DNA from: Deroplatys truncata | Taxonomy: Eukaryota > Arthropoda > Insecta > Mantodea > Mantidae | Reading direction: 5' to 3' | Length of the DNA stretch: 64,000 nt | Assembly: GCA_030765065.1 (NCBI GenBank) | Contig: CM060977.1 | Coordinates: forward strand, 157,366,052 to 157,430,051 | Shown: positions 13,628-24,499 of the stretch, piece by piece | Layout of the letters: the number at the start of each line of letters is the position of its first letter | How positions within the stretch are numbered: the first letter of the stretch is position 1 | Notes under the pieces: generated by a model | What the model saw: the letters and a program-made list of their open reading frames with translations, nothing else | Databases searched by the model: none | What the model was told of the DNA's origin: nothing | Translations under genes and position numbers: made by a program

Positions 13628-15590
13628 AATGGTTTCAATACCGCAAAAATCGTTTTGACTCCGTAGGATTGCTCATTTGGACCAATGTAAAGAGGCGGTG
13701 GTGTATTCCTGGATAAAACTGTTAAATTTAGGAAGAGTTTCAACTAATTTGTGACAAAATAATCCACTTAAGAAAGTTACATAGGAATAAGTAGCTTTTG
13801 TTTGCTAAAATCACATAAATGAAAACTAAGAACGTATGCGCATAAATTATGAAACTAAACAGTCCCTCCCATAGCCCCCAAAAGGCTTTTTCTCTAGAAC
13901 AATTGCATATTATATGACCAATGTGCTATTAAAACATGTTTAGGGTACTTATGTCCTGAGGAACATGCTCGTGAAATCTGCATACTTAGTTTACTATCAC
14001 TATACATAAGCTTCAAGATAATCAAGAATATTCTTGGCTTGCCTGTAAGTTTCCTCTGATAATTACGTTTTCTGACAAAAGCTGTCATTATAAAAACAAA
14101 GAAATTGTTATGCAGCCTTGAACATGACATAGAAGTTGGGCATCAAGGAGGAAACACGCAAATGCTGAACTGCAGCACTCGGGCATTACTTTGAGAATAT
14201 TTTAAAACTAATGAGAGCTATCAAGAGAGAGGGTGAGGAGAGAAATACAGCTGATTTCCATTATTCGCCTTGTATTTAATAACTACTACTGAAACAAGTG
14301 GATAAAATATATGATTATGGCACAAGTGAATGTTTGACAATGTTTATGAGTGTCATATTAAGATTATCCATGAGTTGGATACATTTTATACAATCTCAGA
14401 ATTATAAATTGTATAAAATAAATAATGAAATAACTCGACATCTATAGCTGACATAAGTGAGAACTTCTGTTCCTAAATGACATCTTAACTGCTCTCCCTT
14501 TGTTTTATTTATTAACTGGCGCGTTGAACCGATAAGTAAGACAGGCACCTACATATATTCCCTTCCTGGGAGATAAGTGAGCGGGTGTTACGGACTGTGA
14601 TGTAGCCTATTATCAACACAGCATGCCAAGTAATTATACATCCAGATCTCAATTATTCTGAATTTAATAATGTACAGAGGCTTGGCATCTTCGTTCCTCA
14701 TTGAAAAGAATATTAAGCTACAAGGGGCATTTTAAAAGTGAGGTTAATACGGTCCAACACGGCCTGGTAATTTTCGAAAGTAAGTTAACCATATATAAAG
14801 TTAATAAATGATGGAATGTAATGAAGTGATTGTAACCACGTAATAGTACTAATAAAGATACAGAATGTTTTATATAATATTGTAACTTGTGTTGGAGAAA
14901 GGAACCTGCCGTACACCTGTTCCCCTCCTAGGGACCGGTGGCATTGAAACACAAAGGCGAAAAAGCGATACCCAAGGTGTACGGACAAAGCGCTCGGAAT
15001 TTTGCGATTCCTTTCAAAGTTGGAAGTGCGTGCCATCTACAACAAGTAAGGGGATTATAGTCATAAAACTATGTACGTGATACAGCTTAAATTCAACTAA
15101 TTGTAACGAGTGCTATGGGAAAGAGAAAGTTAGGAACTCAACGAAAAGCTAAAACTTTACCAGTAAGCTCAACGTAAAGAATATGAACTGGCAAATACGA
15201 AAACAGGAAACGGTCACATGATTAAAAAGTGAGCAAAGTAATTACGTGACATATGGCGAGTAGAGAGTAGAGATTTACAAATAGCAAGTAACTTCATGCA
15301 CTCGTGTAAGGAAGTGCCGACTATGCACGCTACGACTATCCCTGTGCAAAAATGCCAGAGGATTTAGAAATCTCGCCGTTTCAGAAATCACCGGTATGTT
15401 AGCCGTGAGTAAATTTATAGTATTACGAATTGTGAGATCGAGTTTGTTTGCCTCGAATGGTTAACGGAGTGGTGGTGCGCGTTCCACTGTCGTTGTTCTA
15501 TTGTAGCCAGAGGTACACTATTTATCCCCCCTGTAAACATTAGAGAGTCAATACTGCTCAACGTTAGCCAGCCAAAGAAGAAAAAAAAAA
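13628..15590. other. No recognised feature
   Basis: Two kilobases of AT-rich DNA. Overlapping short open frames lie on opposite strands around 14785-15080, but neither resembles a family I know and their overlap argues against coding. No tRNA boxes or inverted termini were seen. Confidence 0.55.
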
Positions 15591-16480
15591 TCTGATGTGT
15601 TACACTCACATGACTTTCTCTACTCTTGTACAATCTAATTTTACAAACGCCTATTCTCCATATGCTTCATGTTAATCGAGATATCGAAATGTCAATCTTA
15701 TTGGTAATTTTCTTGTAGATGCAAGGGGAATATGGTAGCTTTTAAGCGATAGTCAAATATTTTAACGCTGGTTGCTATGTGGCGCATTCCATTCTCTTTG
15801 CATGTCCAGGACATAAAAAAATGAATAACGAATTTGAGAAAAAGTATAAGTATTGCAAAATTTAAGGAAATAACAAGCAATATCTCGAAAACGGTTCACT
15901 CAACAAAAGAAATGTATATGACATAAGTTGTGTATTTTAACGCGATCTATATTTTTTGTGTAGTAAAATTTTGTCTATCTCTTATAGTTTACCAGTTATG
16001 CAAAAGTCGTTCAGAATGAAGAATACTTTTGGAGACATTCCCAGAAAATTCGAGATATACATTTCATTTCTCATGATATTATCTTAAACATATGATATTT
16101 TCATCAAAATCGTTAGAGCCATTTTTGAGAAAATTAAAATTTTCGAAAAATGTTCCATGTAAAGGGTAGTCTGGGGTGGGGGGATTTTCTTGAAAACCTT
16201 CGTGTCGCATCTCTGGAAGATACTGAACCTAAATACCAAGTTTGGTGTTTATCCGACTGTTCGTTTTTGAGTTATGCTGTTCACACACACACAGACACAC
16301 AGACACACACACACACAGACACACACACACACAGACACACACACGGACATGTTTCCAAAAATGTTTTTTTTTGGATTCAGGAGGTCTCAAAACATGTATT
16401 TCCGGTGAAATCTCGGTATCGAATTTTTGGGTGGAATGCAATACTTCCCCTACTTACTGTACGTAGTAGAGAAAGTAATA
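15591..16480 (+). repeat. Dispersed repeat B, copy 2
   Basis: Full-length copy starting tctgatgtgttacactcac after a run of A and ending cgtagtagagaaagtaata. The motif actttctctact near the start is inverted near the end (agtagagaaagt), a subterminal inverted repeat of about 12-14 bp. An open frame at 16150-16698 covers the 3' part and has an equivalent in several copies, but it runs through a CA microsatellite and past the repeat boundary, so I do not call it a gene. The copy faces copy 3 at 16894-17735. Confidence 0.9.
16282..16344. repeat. (CA)n microsatellite with CAGA interruptions
   Basis: Runs of acacac broken by agac sit at the same place where every B copy has a short acacaga-rich stretch. 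It has expanded inside the element. Confidence 0.95.
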
Positions 16481-16893
16481 CACCAGAAAAACAAATCACT
16501 CACAACCTGAGGAATTCTGACTTCAGAACTACGCATGTAGAATGCGGCCAACTACCAGGTCCATTTTGCAATAAAGCACGAAGCACTAAATATTGTGGGA
16601 TAATTTATTTTTTACCCAGGTCTTCAAACTTAACTATTCTTTTTACCAGTTATCAATGTTTTTCGAAACTTTCTTTTAGCGTGTCATTAAGTTTTTAGAA
16701 CATCGTCACGGCGATTCCGCCTCCGGTTCATCTAGGAATAGTGTAGCTGTTACTGAGGTTAAATTTTTCTGTATTGAAAATGAGCTGTGATAATCTCATA
16801 GGGGAGATTTGCGGCAACATGTAAGAAAGCTTCTTGAAGGATATAAATAATGAGTCATCTTTTGGCTAATATACAAACGTGCAGACTCTCAGT
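16481..16893. other. Spacer between inverted B copies
   Basis: The 413 bp between the two opposed B copies shows no coding or structural signal that I recognise. Confidence 0.6.
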
Positions 16894-17735
16894 TATTACT
16901 TTCTCTACTACGTATAGTAAGTAGGGGAAGTATTGTATTCCACCCAAAAATTCGATACCGAGATTTCACCGGAAATATATGTTATGAGACCCCCTGAATC
17001 CAAAAAAAAGCATTTTTGGAAACATGTCGGTGTGTGTGTCTGTGAACAGCATACCTCAGAAAAGAACAGTCGGATAAACACCAAACTTGGTATTTAGGTT
17101 CAGTATCTTCCAGAGATGCGACACGAAAGTTTTCAAGAAAATCCCCCTACCCCAGATTACCCTTTACATGGAACATTTTTCGAAAATTTTAATTTTCTCA
17201 AAAATGACTAAATGATTTCGATAAAATTATCATATATCTAAGATACCTTCATGACAAACAAATAGTATATCTTGACTTTTCTGGGAATGTCTCCAAAAGT
17301 ATTCTTCATTGTGAACGACTTTTGCATAACTGGTAAACCATGAGATCGACAACATTGTACTACACAAAAAAGTAGATCGCGTTAAAATACACAATTTATG
17401 TCATATACATTTTTTTTGTTGAGTGAATCATTTTTGAGATATTGCTTGTTATTCCCTTAAATTTTCCAATACTTATACTTTTTCTCAAATGGCAATTCGT
17501 TATTCATTTTTTGTCCTGGTAATGCAAAGAGAATGGAATACTCCTCATAGCAACCAGCTCTTAAAATATTTTACTATCGCTTAAAGCCTAGCAATTCCCC
17601 TTGCCTCTACAAGAAAATTAGCAATAAGATTAACATCTCGATATCTCGATTAACATGAAGCATATGGAAAATAAGCGTTTGTAAAAATAGTTTGTACAGG
17701 AGTAGAGAAAGTCATGTGTGTGTAACACATAAGAT
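16894..17735 (-). repeat. Dispersed repeat B, copy 3 (inverted)
   Basis: The reverse complement matches copies 2, 4, 5 and 6 from tctta(g)tgtgttacac through gtagagaaagtaata. It lacks the long CA expansion of copy 2. With copy 2 it forms inverted arms of roughly 840 bp around a 413-bp spacer. Confidence 0.9.
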
Positions 17736-17768
17736 TTTTTAAATGTAGAGTCAAATAAAAAATTCAAT

Positions 17769-17831
17769 GCCACAGCCGGGGTTTGGACACGGCTCTCCGT
17801 GTGGTTGTTCTAACCACTGAGCTACTGTGAC
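17769..17831 (-). repeat. tRNA-like SINE head
   Basis: The minus strand reads gtcacagtagctcagtgg, a good RNA polymerase III A box (TRGCNNAGYNGG) at tRNA-like position. The B box is weak (tgtccaaaccc). This is more likely a worn tRNA-derived SINE head than a working tRNA gene. Confidence 0.5.
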
Positions 17832-18680
17832 AACATGTTGGTAGAACATTGAAATCCCCAATTGACTCAAGTTGTTTCTCAAATATATCACTAAGGCATC
17901 TCACTAGAGACGACAAGCTCGATGGCGACCTCCATCGCAAGTACTTAGATGCTTATAGGTTTCTTAATGTTTTATTAAAATTATGTATAAAATTAATTGA
18001 AATTGATTATTCTTTTTAGAGACCTTGGCCTGGTCTTGGCAAGTTTTTAATATAGAGTCAACTGAATCTAGACAATCACAATTGTATCCTTTGAGCTACG
18101 CTGTGATAAAGATCTGACTTCCGGGCCACTAATTTCAATCCCCAACCCCTAAAACCAGCGATACCATGAAATCTTAGGTACAGAACAAAGGCATTTTAGA
18201 AACTGTACAATTGTTTTATGGACTGGCGGCGAAATTCTATTAAGAGGAGCCAGTAAAATTTATTCTTCACCAAAATGAGAATTTAACTGATCATGACAAC
18301 TGGAGAGAAAGCTTAAATGTAGAATGGAATACAAAATTAACCTATATAATCAGTGGTTCTTATTTTATTACACAACGGACTCTGCTTTAAAAACATCCCT
18401 CATATCCCTTCTCTCTATAAGCCACGGAAACTTGGGATGCCGGGATTACGTTATTGGCACGCGTGCCATAATGAGCCAATTATGCAAGATATTGAACACA
18501 ATAACAACCTGTTTATATTGGCAGGATTGCAAAACAACTAATTATAATGTGCCAGTATACTGAAGTACACTGGAACGGAATCTGTTAATTTCTGTCTTAG
18601 CCAAATGGGAAATATGTCTCAGAAGTACAAAAACCAAACGTTTCATAGACTTTGAAGGTAGTGGGTCAATTTAGTTACAT
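17832..18680. other. No recognised feature
   Basis: Short overlapping open frames at 18324-18563 have no recognisable similarity. A weak tRNA-like stretch near 18090 is too diverged to call. Confidence 0.5.
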
Positions 18681-19247
18681 GTGTCAGGCAGAGGTGTAGC
18701 CAGGGGGGTTTGGGGGTTAAAATACCCCCTTACTAACAAGGTTGGCGGGAACGAGATACTTCCTAATCGCATCACTGGTAGCTCTATGTTTACGCCGCAT
18801 ATCTTTGAGAATATGACCAAAGGTGACAGCAACAGAAATTATACGTTAGAATGCGCTGGTACAACTATTTTAAGATATCAAGAACATGTTTTCGTTCCGG
18901 TGCTAAATTTGAGTGGTTTACAAATTATTGCAATATCTCCCAATTTAGAACACAAATAGAAACACTACAGGGAGATTAAATGGCCTGCAGCTGCATTATA
19001 AAACACATCATAGTGGTCATTAATTCTCATGTAATAACACATTTGCCGCTTAGAATATGTAAAACATCCTATCCTAATTTTAATACCAATTACTGCACCT
19101 TAATCTGTGAATATAAAATTAACTTTTTAAATATTTCAACTCCTAACTAGATCATATTTATCATTTAATTGAAACAGATTGTTTAAAGATGGGCCCTACA
19201 TATAGTGCTCCTATTAATAATTTTCTGGCTACGGTGGTGGTGTCAGG
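18681..19247. mobile_element. Non-autonomous hAT-type element with 8-bp target duplication
   Basis: The 8-bp direct repeat gtgtcagg lies at 18681-18688 and 19240-19247. The 551 bp between starts cagaggtgtagccagg and ends ctggctacggtggtg. Reversed, the end is caccaccgtagccag, so the termini are imperfect 15-bp inverted repeats that both begin CA and share gtagccag. An 8-bp duplication with CAG-like ends is the mark of the hAT superfamily. The interior open frame (18681-18959) has no transposase similarity and starts in the duplication, so the element is probably mobilised in trans. Confidence 0.75.
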
Positions 19248-19319
19248 ACCGTATTAATAATTATTAAACATATGTTCTCACTAGCCCAATGACTCATTTC
19301 ATTGTAACTCATTCTAATT

Positions 19320-19446
19320 AGTGGAACGGTTAAGGCGGTATCTGAGGCTCACATTCGGAGGTTACGTTTCAAACCCGAGATGATCGTCCATATTAGAAAG
19401 ATTCTTTTTGTTTTCTCTAGGCGAAATCCGGGAAAGATGCTTTATC
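19320..19446 (+). repeat. SINE family C, left half (split by mariner)
   Basis: taaggcggtatctgaggctcacattcgg followed by a B-box-like gtttcaaaccc aligns with the tRNA-derived head of the C-family SINEs at 40149 and 48153. The next part, ctctaggcgaaatccggg, aligns with their ctaagcgaacgctggg. Homology stops exactly at the mariner terminus and resumes at 20227. Confidence 0.7.
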
Positions 19447-20226
19447 TACGAGAGCAAATCAAAATGTCTTTGCCTCTTATTTTTTCGGCCAAATCACGAA
19501 TGTAAAAAAAAACAACATATGCATTCGAAGTAGTGGACTTTTAATGGGCCGGTCCTTATAGAGTTTCCAGATGCTGCCGCCGGCAGCGCTGCTGTCACTG
19601 CGGATCAGCAGTCTTCTGTGAAAAAGAAATTTCGTACTGCGCCATCTGTTCACAAAGTGATGTTAACGGCATTCTGGGATTGCCGTGGGCCGCTCGTGCT
19701 GGATTTCATGCCGCGAAGTACCACCATCAATGCCGACAGATATTGTTCCACACTGTCACTTCTGCGGGCTGCGATCAGAAAGAAGCGCAGCGGGATTCTC
19801 GATGTTGACAACGTGATCATCCTCCACGACAATGCGTGTGGCCACGTGTGGCAAACAAGACCGTCGGCCAGCTAAGGAACCTTCACTGGGAGTTTCCTAG
19901 AACATCCACCATACAGCCCGGATCTTGCCTCTAGTGATTTCCATCTTTTCAGTCCGCTGAAGAAGTTCCTGGCAGGAAAGTGATTCACTTGCGACGACGA
20001 TGTCAAGACAACAGTGCGACAGTGGTTCCGTAGTCAGACGGCCGACTTCTATCGCAGCGGCATCGCAAAATAGTGCTGCGATGGGACAAATGTCTCAACC
20101 GGCACGGGGACTATGTGGAAAAATAGTGAAAGGTACAAGGAATAATATCTACATGTTTAGTTGGCTGTATGTATCTTATGTTAACAGAAAAAAATAGGGG
20201 CAAAGACTTTTTGATTTGCCCTCGTA
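19447..20226 (+). mobile_element. Internally deleted mariner transposon
   Basis: The ends are near-perfect inverted repeats of about 28 bp, tacgagagcaaatcaaaa at the left and ttttgatttgccctcgta at the right, within TA target sites. Inside, 19618-19875 encodes the central part of a mariner transposase, including PRSTTINADRYC and the second catalytic aspartate in ILHDNACGH. The frame then shifts, and HPPYSPDLASSDFHLF with the third aspartate follows near 19900-19950. Stop codons come at 19981 and in the C-terminal part. The N-terminal helix-turn-helix and the first catalytic aspartate are missing. At 780 bp against about 1.3 kb for a full mariner, it is a non-autonomous derivative. Confidence 0.9.
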
Positions 20227-20440
20227 CTATGAATTTTCCTGTCTCTTATTCCCTCTGAATTCATTTCCGTTTATCTTTCCGGGTTACAGAGCCTGGCGCC
20301 ATGTAAGGTACTGTGCGGCTTATGCGGTAATTTTACTTTTAGGAGAGAATCATATTCACCCTGGCATCGGACATTTCTACCAGAACCGTCCGTGAGAACA
20401 GGAGCTTCGAAGGGCCGCTCTGCCAGAATGCACATGGAGA
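20227..20440 (+). repeat. SINE family C, right half
   Basis: gaattttcctgtctctta, then a pyrimidine-rich stretch with catttccg and tttccgggttacag, continues the C-family body where the left half stopped. The distal part (cctggcgccatg, then accgtccgtgagaacagg) resembles 24590-24700 more than the tails at 32761 or 48153. Confidence 0.6.
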
Positions 20441-20544
20441 TGGTTAACACTTCTCCTATTTAGAAATAATCTTTAATATGAGAGGAAAATGGAACAAACT
20501 TCTATCAGTAACTAACTATAAAGCAAGAGGGCAGTTAAATGAAT

Positions 20545-21300
20545 TATTACGTACCCTCTCGCAGATGTACCTGTAGATACATTAGAAAGGATGTATAACT
20601 GTATAGAAATCTGGGGATGGGAAAGAGCAGAGCATGTAAATAAAACGCAGGTAGCATTTTGGAAAAGAGTTCTTGGAGTTTCACAAGGCATATTCAATTC
20701 GGGGGTATTGAGGGAGGTGGGATGTTATGAAGACACAATACACTGTAAAATAAGAGCAGTTAAGTACTGGCTGAGGCTGATGCAGGGCGCTAACTCCACA
20801 CTACGATCCAAATGTTATAAATACCAGCGAGAAAACCTGTCTCCTAAGTTTTGGGCAGCTGATTTGGAAAGGGGTTTGAGGAGAATAGGAATGAGGTCAG
20901 TATGGCAAAGAGCTGAAACAAATGACAAAACCATATGGAAAGGTTTCAAAAGAAGACTAAGAGACATCAATCAACAGGAAATAGAATCGGATCGTAAAAT
21001 TAAACCTTCTCTAAGTCTAGCAAATGAAATAAAACTTAATTGGGGCAGAAAGGCATATATACTTAACTTAGGAATAAAGGAAAGATCTGGAATGGCATGG
21101 TTTAGATTGGGGGGCTAGAGGGCACAAAAATGACTGACGTTTCTGGCAGGAGAATCTGCCCATTCTGTGATTTGGATGAGGACTGGGTACATATTTTGGC
21201 GGAACGTGCACAGTGGGAGAACCAGCGAACTCAAAGAACTCAAAGAAAAATTCTTAAGTCCCTCAAGAAAGAGATTGGCATCTTGGGATCTACTGGCTGA
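20545..21300 (+). pseudogene. LINE reverse-transcriptase C-terminal fragment
   Basis: The frame 20591-21118 encodes about 175 residues of the region after the reverse-transcriptase palm in non-LTR retrotransposons: EIWGWERAEHVNKTQ, FWKRVLGVS, LREVGCYE and KIRAVKYWLRLMQ. A one-base shift in the G run at about 21108-21113 ends it. The next frame continues with CPFCDLDEDWVHILAE, the CCHC-type knuckle found near the C terminus of many LINEs, and stops near 21298. Everything upstream (endonuclease and most of the reverse transcriptase) is absent, as expected of a 5'-truncated insertion. I cannot assign the clade. Confidence 0.8.
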
Positions 21301-21458
21301 CCAGAGGAAAACTGGCAAAACATGGGCAATTTGTTGGGTAAAGTGCGCGAAGCTAGGTTAAATTTGTTCAGTTAGACAAAGGTAATTTATCTCTAATTTC
21401 CTTTTTCTTGTTCGTTTTTGTGGTGTTTATTTTGTCACCATAATTGCATCTTAAATAT

Positions 21459-21482
21459 GCATGTACGGTCAATGACCCATGC
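21459..21482. other. Imperfect hairpin
   Basis: gcatgtacggtca and tgacccatgc can pair around one A, with a two- to three-base bulge. It lies about 160 bp after the LINE frame and may belong to its 3' untranslated region. Confidence 0.45.
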
Positions 21483-22239
21483 ACTAAATACTTGTGTAGC
21501 AACTTCAATAATTTGAAACCAATAAAGATACCTTATCTATTACATGGAGATGTTAAGAGATACGTGCTGTGTATCTGCCGCCATCATATCTTGCTGTCAT
21601 TGCTGCTCCATCGCTTCAACCTTCTTCCTGGAGAGCAAATAGATTTGGATGTTGTGCTGAAGGCTTTCTTAAATCCTACAGTGTCATTCTAAGAAAACTA
21701 AATAAATCTGGTGTGTTGCATACCCCTTCTATCCACTCATTAATCAATCAAAGCTGCCCAAAAAGAATCTTAAAAGTGGGCATTACGAACTTAATTGTAA
21801 GAAAAATACTTTGGAAACAGGTAATATTCCGACATAAATTATATATTTATACATTTTAAAAGCTTTGCATCTCGCACTATCAATAAAAATAAAGGGATCC
21901 TGAAAGCAGAGGGCTGCAAAGGAATACCCGAGGCATACTCTTTCCGCTTCAGTAATAGTATAGATAGCGTAGGCTTACGAAGGTTTTCAACACTCGTGGA
22001 ATAAACTGACACCAAGCTCTCGATATTCATAGACTCGCCGGGCAACCATTACGTAACCACTCCATGGTACCTTTTGGCCGCTGTGTTGTGCCAGAATGAA
22101 TGTTAAGAATTCAGTTTTGCCAAGCAGAAGTAGTTGGTTATGGACATTTGTACCGAGGGAGGGAACACCTTTGCTCCTGCTGTCCCCAAAATCTCATTTT
22201 TAATCAATACACTCTATTAGGTATTGTCTGTTCAGAGAA
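21483..22239. other. No recognised feature
   Basis: Small overlapping open frames (21444-21859) show no recognisable similarity. The stretch around 22100-22200 has no repeat or RNA signal I can support. Confidence 0.5.
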
Positions 22240-22359
22240 TTTTGAGCCAGTGGAGAGGGAAAGGTAATAACCGCTGGCACGCGGCCAGTTCGGCTTCCTG
22301 TGGCTGTTCTTTGTTCTAGCTACTGCGCTGAATTCATCTCCCCTTCCACTGGCTCAAAA
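22240..22359. mobile_element. 120-bp miniature inverted-repeat element
   Basis: ttttgagccagtgga at 22240-22254 is the exact reverse complement of tccactggctcaaaa at 22345-22359. The inverted similarity continues inward with mismatches (gagggaaagg against ccccttcc). The size and terminal pairing fit a small MITE or a foldback element. No target duplication is evident, so the superfamily is open. Confidence 0.65.
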
Positions 22360-22469
22360 GCTGGATAGAAATAATTCTGCGTTACTCATTATTATTGTTT
22401 TCGTGGGATTTTGATGTTGCACCCGACGATTTAAAGACACTGACATGAGCGTATATACCTCAAACATTT

Positions 22470-22660
22470 AATTACTTTCTGTACTACTTTTCTGCAGCAA
22501 ATAGAAAAAATAATGTATTCCAACCAATATTTGGACATGCAGATTTGACTGGAAATACAAGTTTTAAGGACTCTTAATTACAAAAAGAATCCGTCCCTGT
22601 ATTCGTGTCTCTGAATACCATAACTCAAAAACGTAAAAGTGGGTTAAATACCAAACTTGG
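22470..22660 (-). repeat. Dispersed repeat B, copy 7 (old 3' fragment)
   Basis: The minus strand keeps the B 3' portion in order: ccaagtttggta-like, the conserved block around gttatggta, and tttccagtcaaatct-like sequence, ending in gtacagaaagtaat, which matches the family end gtagagaaagtaat. It is strongly diverged. Confidence 0.65.
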
Positions 22661-22714
22661 GAATCGAACCCAAGAACCCTCATACAGGTGTTGTACCGAC
22701 TGAGCTACGGGGCC
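22656..22714 (-). repeat. tRNA-like SINE head
   Basis: The minus strand reads ggccccgtagctcagtcgg with a good A box, then ttgggttcgattcccaa, a perfect T arm with the B box GGTTCGATTCC. The anticodon arm pairs poorly. It joins the old B copy exactly after its accaaacttgg motif. It is probably a tRNA-derived retroposon rather than a tRNA gene. Confidence 0.6.
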
Positions 22715-22794
22715 AGCCGAGCTTCGTTCTACTCCCTTTGTTTATCAGCAAAGACAATGAGTGGATCGCGCTCATCTAGAGGCACTTCCCAGTC

Positions 22795-22885
22795 TTGCAA
22801 TAGTGTGTACAGTCCGTGATGATAGACAAAAACGGACCCTTGCATTAGGGTGTACTGTCCGTGATGACAGACAAAAATAGACAGA
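22795..22885. repeat. 45-bp tandem duplication
   Basis: ttgca(a/t)tag(t/g)gtgtac(a/t)gtccgtgatga(t/c)agacaaaaa occurs twice with a 45-bp offset. Confidence 0.8.
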
Positions 22886-23157
22886 AAAGGTCTTAGAATA
22901 TTTCCACTCCAGTTACACAGGCTTTATTTTCGAGGGGATAAACTCACTTTTTAGACTGACAAATAATTAAATGTCTATTTGACCTATCCGTATCCGCTCA
23001 TAACTAGTTTTTTTAATTGTGTTTACGCTGCTTTTGTCTAACATTTCGGACTATAAGCAACAAATATGAGAGCACGCAGTGTTTCACTACCATTTTTTCC
23101 CTCGCTATTATAAATGTTATTGTTACTGTTATTATTATCATCATCATCAGCCAACGG

Positions 23158-23270
23158 TGCTGTTATGCTGACTTCGCTCATTGAATAGGTGTTCAAAATT
23201 TTGCCCCTGTTGATTTATAGAATGTTCCAACCGTCTCCGTGTATCCATACTGATGTTTCTGAAAATCGCT
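23158..23270 (-). pseudogene. Transposase C-terminal fragment (Tc1/mariner-like)
   Basis: Read on the minus strand, this encodes NISMDTRRRLEHSINQQGQ followed by NFEHLF. That resembles the C-terminal tail (regularly spaced basic residues, then a G-x-x-FEHLF end) of the Tc1/mariner-like transposases common in insects. No stop lies within about 37 codons, but neither catalytic domain is nearby. The match is short, so this is tentative. Confidence 0.45.
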
Positions 23271-23274
23271 CCTG

Positions 23275-23306
23275 TGGTGGTGGTGGTGGTGGTGGTGGTG
23301 GTGGTG
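23275..23306. repeat. (TGG)n microsatellite
   Basis: About 10-11 uninterrupted TGG triplets. Confidence 0.97.
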
Positions 23307-23624
23307 ATTTTTAGGGCGCTAATGTGTCAGTTCCCCTGACCTGTGTTTACTTGAAATTGCCCCGTGAGCTCTGCAACTCTTAACACACTAAAGGTTACCT
23401 ACACACGTCAGATGCGGCGTGATTGGGCCACCTGGTATTTGACTGGTTTGAATTTTCAAATGCTTTATACTTTTTAGAAGTGCTAAGTTGCTATTCATTT
23501 TCTCTCGTGACAGTGCAAGAAGCATGACATTTTAAAACCATCATACAGCCACCCTTCGCATTCGGGAGGGGGGAGGGTTTCGATTTTGATTTGCACGCCC
23601 TCTCTGACTTTGGATTATTACCAC

Positions 23625-24490
23625 GCAAGTAGATGAAGTATTGAACTTTGTTCAGATATCGATACTGGGTTTTCACCTTAAATACATGTTTTGAGGTGTT
23701 CTGAATATAAAAAAACATATTTTAGAAAAAGATTCGCGTGTTATGTGTATGCGTCAAGTAGAGACAGAGATGGAGGGAGGAAGAATAGCATAATTAAATA
23801 CGAAAATCGGATGAATACCAAACTTGGTAAGTGCCTTCCAAATTCGACACATTTGTTATTACAGTGTTATTTCAGTTTATTTTACCGCGCATTACCGCAA
23901 TTAGTGCTACACAGAGACACACAAACACCCATGCCTATGGCGGGACTCGAATCCGCGAACGTCGAAGCTATACGCTCTAGGTACGAGGGCCGGTGTGAGA
24001 TTAGCTGTGAAGGTCTCTTCATTCAGCAGGAATTTCATACCTATAATTTTTTACAACTGATAAAATATAAGAAATTAACAAAAACTTACTTTACAACAAA
24101 TGTAGATATCTTTAACACACATATTTTATTTCCAATAACTTTTTCTATGGCATGAGCCATTTCGAAGGTAATAGTTTTAATTTTTCAATACCTTTGTCAT
24201 TTTCTGAACTGCTGTCCCATTCAGTTATTTCTCGCATTGTCATGGAAAGGGTATGACATTTTATGGGCAGCATATGGGACTAGCTTTTAAACATTCGACT
24301 ATCGATTCGGTTTCCTGTGTCTCCCTTGTAGCTACAACAAAATGTGTAGTCAAAAGCAACTATTTCTGCAAACGTTTACCTCGATTAACGTGAAGTAGGT
24401 AGTAAAATAACGTGTTATAAGAACAGTTTGTAAAAGGTATATAAAGATAGACGATAATGGGTGGAAAATCATGTGAATTTAACATCAGAT
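23625..24490 (-). repeat. Dispersed repeat B, copy 8 (old, interrupted)
   Basis: On the minus strand the B order can be followed at both ends: from 24490 (atgattttccaccc, tttgtaaa and the ttaatcgaggta block) through about 24030, then again from about 23840 to 23625 (accaaacttggt, aatacatgttttgag, cgatac). The middle at 23880-24015 is different and holds a tRNA-like segment. Confidence 0.6.
23938..24000 (-). repeat. tRNA-like segment inside old B copy
   Basis: The minus strand contains ggattcgagtcccgcc, an excellent B box and half T arm, preceded by a poor A-box candidate. It is probably a degraded SINE head inserted in the B copy. Confidence 0.5.
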
Positions 24491-24499
24491 TTTGTTCTG

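Noticed and set aside
15591..16480. Repeat B as a Helitron
   Set aside because: It starts TC after an A, but the end lacks CTRR with a proper upstream hairpin and the insertion site is not a consistent A|T.
16150..16698. Recurrent open frame in repeat B as a gene
   Set aside because: It includes a microsatellite translation, runs past the repeat's end, and is broken or shortened in other copies (31999, 53950, 62245).
22656..22714. Functional tRNA gene
   Set aside because: The T arm is perfect but the anticodon and acceptor arms do not pair well; repeat context fits a SINE head. The same reasoning applies to 17769, 23938, 40149, 45234, 54372 and 62785.
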